Shown here one piece after another: positions 58,969-64,000 of a stretch of DNA of 64,000 bases. A program made the translations under genes and the position numbers. Origin of the DNA: Pezizomycotina sp. ARF18. Taxonomy: Eukaryota; Ascomycota. A model generated the notes under the pieces. It was not told the origin of the DNA. It saw only the letters and a list, made by a program, of their open reading frames with translations, and ran no database searches. Location: the NCBI GenBank assembly GCA_002224055.1, contig AZLU01000131.1, positions 1 to 64,000 on the forward strand, written 5' to 3'. The first letter of the stretch is position 1; every line of letters starts with the position of its first letter.

Positions 58969-59881
58969 TTTAAAAGGACACCTGAATTTCAGACACTACC
59001 TTTTTTGTTATTATTATTATAATTTTTTTTGTTACTTTTTTATTCCTTTTAATTTTAAAAAAAAAATAATATATATTCTGCCCCCGCTTGGTATTTTTCC
59101 CCTTTTCTCTTCTCCCTCTTTCCTCTTCTCTTTTTTTCTTTTCCTCTAAAGGAAGCTTCCCCCTGCCACACTCAAAAAAAAAAATAAAAAAAATAATAAT
59201 AAAAATTTAACCTTACCACTTACCACATCCACTGTAAATTTTTTTTTTTTTTCCCTAAAATTTTTCCTCCCCCTCTTGCCTTTTTTTTATTTTATCAGGC
59301 AGGACCTTCAGAGTGTTGATGGATATTTTCAATATATAGCAACCCCCATCCGATTCTCGTGTGCCTCTGACAAGAAGAAAATATTTTTTATTTCCTTTTC
59401 CCATAACACTTTGGATAGACACGCCCCCTCCGACCAATCACATCTTCCTCCCTATAATCGACCCAATAAGAACCGCATTCCTATCCGACCAATCAAAAAC
59501 AAATAATACACGACTAATTACTAACACTACTTTATTTTTTATTTAATTATTTAAATATTTATATTCCCATGGTAAGGTAATAATCCATATCTCTCTCTAT
59601 ATTATATAATACGTTTTGTTATATTATCCATCACCTATCACTCAGTGTAAGTATTCACAAGAAGAAATATGTCTTATATATATAATAAATATATATATAA
59701 CCACTCTACTACCATTATTAATAAACGTCTAGAATATAAAAGAATAACTTTTTTTTTTTATATAATATATATCCGTTTGTTCTATTAATGCTTGAATTTC
59801 TATTATTCCGTTATTGTATTTATATTCCCCCCCCATATTTATTACCCGCCCTGTTGACCAAACATAAGAAATTTTAAGCTT

Positions 59882-60277
59882 AAAAAATAATAATATATTT
59901 GTACCTTCCATTTTTATTTTATTATTTCTTTTCCCTTTCCTATCGCAACCATCTCATCAATCACGCGAAAAAAAAAACACCAACAGTCATACAAACTGTT
60001 CAACTTTACACAACAGCGCATCCCCCGTCGTTATTTCTTTTGTCTCGTTTTATTTTATTTATTTTTTTAAAAAATAATAATATATTTGTACCTTTCCATT
60101 TTTATTTTTATTATTTTCTTTTCCCTTTCCTATCGCAACCATCTCATCAATCACGCGAAAAAAAAAACATCCAAACAACGTCATACAAACTGTTCAACTT
60201 TACACAACAACAGCGCATCCCCCGTCGTTATTTCTTTTGTCTCGTTTTATTTTTTTATTTTTTTTTTTAAAAAAATG
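59882..60277. repeat. 187-bp direct tandem duplication, two copies
   Basis: Copy 1 starts at 59882 and copy 2 at 60069. Both begin AAAAAATAATAATATATTTG and share TATCGCAACCATCTCATC, CATACAAACTGTTCAACTTT and GCATCCCCCGTCGTTATTTC. Differences are nearly all small indels in T runs and in the CAACA segment, with few substitutions. Confidence 0.9.
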
Positions 60278-61423
60278 GTATTAGTATATATATTCAAAAC
60301 ACATTATTCTAGAAGGTTACTCATTCATTATGTTAATTGAAGCTTTCCCTCTCTATATACTAAAAAAACATTTTGCCCGTTCCGTCTCCCTTTACACTTA
60401 CCTCAGTGCCCATTCATCCTTTACTCTTCAATATATATATATATATATATTTACATTGTTAACGCGCAATCTTCCTTCGCCTCTTACCTATGCGCAATTG
60501 TTCTATGAAGCGTAATCCTTTTTTTTTTTTAGCCTTTTTATACCCGGCGCTTTATTTTATCGCAAATATACCTTCAAGCTCATGCTAACACGAGACATTC
60601 CTAGGAATACACATTTAATACAACCTCAAACACTTCCGACTGCTTTGTGCTTCCGGATTAACGCTCCTTAAAGTCTAACTAGGGAACTGTACAGTCACAA
60701 GGAAAAGAAAATACAAAAAAGGTACGACGAAATTGCATTCGCTTGTAATTCCCTTTTTCTTAATGCGGTGCTTTATTTTATTTCGCGTCTTTCCATTTTT
60801 CGCGGACTGTATTTTGTTTTTGTCTTCGTTGCGATTGCTCTCTGGGGACAACTACCATGGCGGTTGGTTGTCTAGAGCTACTTTGGCAAATCCTTCCTTC
60901 TACCGGTTAGACGGCGACGCGCGCATCTTCATATGAGTTCCTTTTCGAAATGGACGCCTATCGCACTTGCGCGCCACAACAGCTAGCTAGATGTAGAGCT
61001 GCTCAAATTTTCCCAAATCTGCGATCGCCGCCACGACATTAACCACCTGTGTGTGAAGATTGTAGCCCGGTGATCATGAGAAGGGTCTATTCACCTAGAA
61101 CCTTCTCAATACTTTTTAACATCTTTAACATCTTTTATCTTATTTATCCCCCTCAAATACTTTTTGATTCTACATCTTCGTTATACAAGCTCGCATCTAC
61201 TCGCGAGAGCCCCCTTTACGCCTAAAATTTTGAAGCGTTATCTAGCATCCCCTTAGCCTACTTCCTTGCAGTTTCTCTAAATTCCTCACGCGCATTTAAA
61301 ATCAAAAGAAAGAGAGAAAGAATGAAGCATCGATGCTTACTCGCGAAACGTTTGGGCAAAAATTAGAACCCTAGCCTCGAAGAAGCTCGAGGTAGTGATA
61401 ATTGGTTGATTACTCATTCGCCC

Positions 61424-64000
61424 ATGGCAGTTATGAGTTCTGACCTTCATCATTGGGGTTGGCCGCAGAAACGAAGCCAGCGCAACCAGTTCCACCGGGG
61501 CGTCGGCAACTGTTGAATCCAATTCCATGGACATCGACGTCGAGAATCCAAGGTGGGAGGCAATTTTCTGTTTGAGCGACTACATTATTATTTATTCACT
61601 GCGCTACCCTGCCTTCCTCGTTCATGTCTACATTTTTTTTTTCTTTTTTTTTGCACGTGCGCGCAAAGTAGTAGACCGCTTCAAGATTCAACCTCGATTT
61701 GCGAACAGCTTTGCTCCAAATTCCGAGCAGCTTTTTCAATTCCTAAATTGTGATACCCATTATCTACCTAGATGTACTATCATGTTCCGACATTTCCTTC
61801 CACCTAACTCCTTTTTTTCTTTTTTCTTTTCTTTTTTTTTTATATATTATATATACATACACATTCTCATCCGTTGTTGGTCTTTGTTTCCTTTTCAAGT
61901 TTTATTAAATTTATTTATTTTAATTTATTTTTTATTTTTTTTTTTTTTTTACTCTTTACATCAATATTTTTCTTCGATTTTTTTTCCTTCTCTTCCTTTG
62001 GGCAAACTTCCAAAGAATTTTTTTTTACTCTCTTGTGGGTAGCCGATGTATTTACAAACAATTTCTTTTTCACCACTATAGTTCAACCACGAATATCAAA
62101 TTTTGAGGAGCGGTCAACGAACGAGCCTCATCACAACCTGCATCATCTCCTTTGCACGTAAAACGGTAACGGCGTACACCCAATAATAATACCGCGTCAA
62201 AAGACATTACGGCCCACCCTCACTGCCAGTTCCGACTCCTCCGCTACATATCCACAGAGGCGGCGCAGGAGTCAAGCAAATTCTCCGAATTTCCATAACT
62301 TCACCTCCCCTACCTTCCAATTCCGCTGGACATATCGACCAGTTAAGTCGGATATCCGATCAAGCCCTAAGCCAGTACCTCGCACGGAGGAACGGCCAGT
62401 CGCCCGTCGGATCAAACAGAAACCCCCCAGGTAGAGATGACTGATCCAGAGGTTCCGTCGGAGGCGCCTGCCCCGGAGGTCAAACAGCGGATACGGTAGC
62501 GTCTCCAACCAAAGCAGAAGAAGCTAGTGAAACGAAGGTAAAGCAGAGGAACAGGCCAACCCGTCTGAACCACTATCGGCGCCCAGCAAAGAGGAAGAAA
62601 CCAGAGAAGAAAAACGGCAGAGGACTCGTCTACCAAGGAGGATGCTTTCAGATGTAATAAAGGACGAACCCAAAGCTGAGGCGCTGGTTGCCGCACCAGT
62701 TTCTCAGACAAAAACTGAGTCGCCAGCGCAACCAGCGGCTGCGCCCGCCAATGTGGACTCGGAGGATGACCGATGCGCCTGCTGTTTCACCACCTTCATC
62801 GGGCTTCCAGTCCGGACCCCCTCTGCGCTGGCAGGTAAGACCCGCGGGCGTGATGATTCCGGCACAGAGAGCGATGAGCCCCATGAAGAGGGCAAAGACG
62901 GAAGACGACGAAGAAATGGAAAACGCCCCTCCCGCTCCGGTGAAAACCGAGGCACCCGCTCAGCGGAACCCATGAACACTGATACCACGCCTGCTACTGG
63001 GGAGGCTGCACCAGCACCACTACCACAGCCCAAGGCACCGGGGACGCCCGCCCATGCAGAAAGCACCATGCAGAAGTTTTGTCTCTCTATGGTCCGTAAC
63101 ATGAAGCGTCTGAAAGATGCCGCGCCATTCGTCTTACCTGTCGACCATGTCAAGCTCAACATTCCTCACTACTACGATATCATTAAAGAACCCATGGATC
63201 TGCGACGATCGAGAAGAAGCTTGTCCAGAACGCCTATCCGAGCACGGAGGAGTTTATAGCAGCTTCAAGCTCATCATAGCGAACACTGTCAAGTTCAATG
63301 GCGAGGAGCACGCCGTCACCCTGATGGGTCGGACCTGGAGGCCCACTTTGAGAGGAACCTGAAATCGATGCCCGCCATTGACCAGGTGACTCCACCATCT
63401 AAGAGCAAGAAGAAAGGAGGGTCTGCCCCAAAGCGCCCGGCAGCTGCCCCCGCGCCTGCTTCGGCTCCTGCCACTGCTCCCGCCACTGCCGCCGATCCAG
63501 TTCCAGTCCCATGCATACCGCTGCTCCAGCACCTGTCCAGCGCGAACCTAGCCCCAAAACGAAGCCTAAAGTCAGCACCCCTCCGCCGCCTCCCCCGAAA
63601 GTTAACACCAAGGTACGGCGCGAGTCCAGGTCTACGGCGAAGTCGCCCACGGCGGCCTCTCCTACGTTTTCGCTTCAGCCATCCGGAATGCTCTCATTCG
63701 TCGGGATAGTACCGCGACGACTGACGGTAGACCAAAGCGACCTATTCACCCTCCACCGTCAAGGGACCTTCCTTATTCAGACATGAAGCCGAGACGCAAG
63801 AAGGCCGTTGCTGAGCTCAAGTTCTGCGACACGGTACTAAAGGAACTGCTGAAGAAACAGCACGAGGCTTACGCTTTCCCTTTCTACAACAGTTGACCCT
63901 GTCGCGCTGAACATCCCGGATACTTTAAGATAGTACGGAAACCTATGGATCCTCAGCTCAATTCAAACCAAGCTCAAGGGCAACGAATACGATGGGACTG
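61424..64000 (+). CDS. BDF1: BET double-bromodomain protein, 5' part (Bdf1-like)
   Basis: Chromatin reader that binds acetylated histone tails and works with TFIID and SWR1. It is cut off by the window end. An ATG at 61424 ([10 protein letters not shown]) leads, after a frame slip, to [11 protein letters not shown] and [14 protein letters not shown], then a likely donor at 61553 and an intron of several hundred bases, long for this genome. The Pro/Glu-rich linker includes [20 protein letters not shown]. Bromodomain 1 is clear: [65 protein letters not shown], with the acetyl-lysine-binding Asn in FNG. A Pro/Ala-rich linker ([15 protein letters not shown]) follows, then [20 protein letters not shown], the AYAFPFYNS start and [15 protein letters not shown] of bromodomain 2. 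The ET domain must lie beyond 64000. The 5' exon structure is the weak point. Confidence 0.88.

Larger units (their letters stand above)
57042..61423. other. 4.4-kb AT-rich region upstream of UTP5 and BDF1
   Basis: Lies between divergent UTP5 (-) and BDF1 (+). Very AT-rich, with many A and T runs, A/T palindromes at about 57648-57672 and 58188-58208, GT microsatellites at 58757-58779 and 58921-58968, and a 187-bp tandem duplication. No gene recognised; open frames are low-complexity. Confidence 0.45.

Overview
The window is nuclear DNA of a filamentous ascomycete (Pezizomycotina; I cannot name the genus). The evidence is small spliceosomal introns with GT..AG ends and CTAAC/CTGAC branch points, AT-rich intergenic DNA with GC-richer exons, and genes typical of that group (SDE2, an X325/BIM1-like copper protein, a Ste11/Fmf-1-type HMG-box regulator). 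I recognise about fifteen protein genes and one tRNA. I saw no transposon, viral relic or CRISPR array. Almost every conserved gene breaks frame against its family at single-base indels, many of them in homopolymers. This includes genes that must work (eS10, RVB1, VTI1, UTP5), so I read most breaks as sequence error. Exon ends below are therefore sometimes approximate.

Layout. 1.7-2.8 kb: VTI1 v-SNARE (+). 4.0-12.6 kb: three metal genes, a Ctr copper transporter (-), a BIM1/X325 LPMO-like copper-binding protein (-) and a Fre-type metalloreductase (+). Together they look like a high-affinity copper uptake cluster: reduce Cu(II), capture copper at the cell surface, import Cu(I). 14.2 kb: tRNA-Val(CAC) with an intron. 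15.8-16.7 kb: GPI-anchored CAP/PR-1 protein. 17.3-18.2 kb: unrecognised membrane protein. 18.4-19.6 kb: SDE2 (-), divergent from ribosomal protein eS10 (+, 20.1-21.0 kb). 21.8-23.5 kb: RVB1 AAA+ ATPase (-), divergent from a GH63-like glycosidase (+, 24.6-28.6 kb).

30.1-37.6 kb holds a tandem pair of paralogous genes (-) of a family I do not recognise. Both have an N-terminal C2H2-like finger, a YCVxC element, a DPLDW element and an HWIGARDGG element. Their C-termini differ completely: one ends in two PCNA-binding-like motifs and a UBA domain, the other in a basic tail with a duplicated motif. This pair is the best candidate for an undescribed system.

41.7-44.1 kb: HMG-box regulator (-) with about 5.8 kb of gene-free DNA upstream. 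50.0-51.4 kb: secreted SGNH/CE16-like protein (-) that seems to have lost its catalytic residues. 54.4-57.0 kb: UTP5/WDR43 (-). 57.0-61.4 kb: AT-rich, repeat-rich and gene-free. 61.4-64.0 kb: 5' part of a BET double-bromodomain gene (+), cut by the window end.
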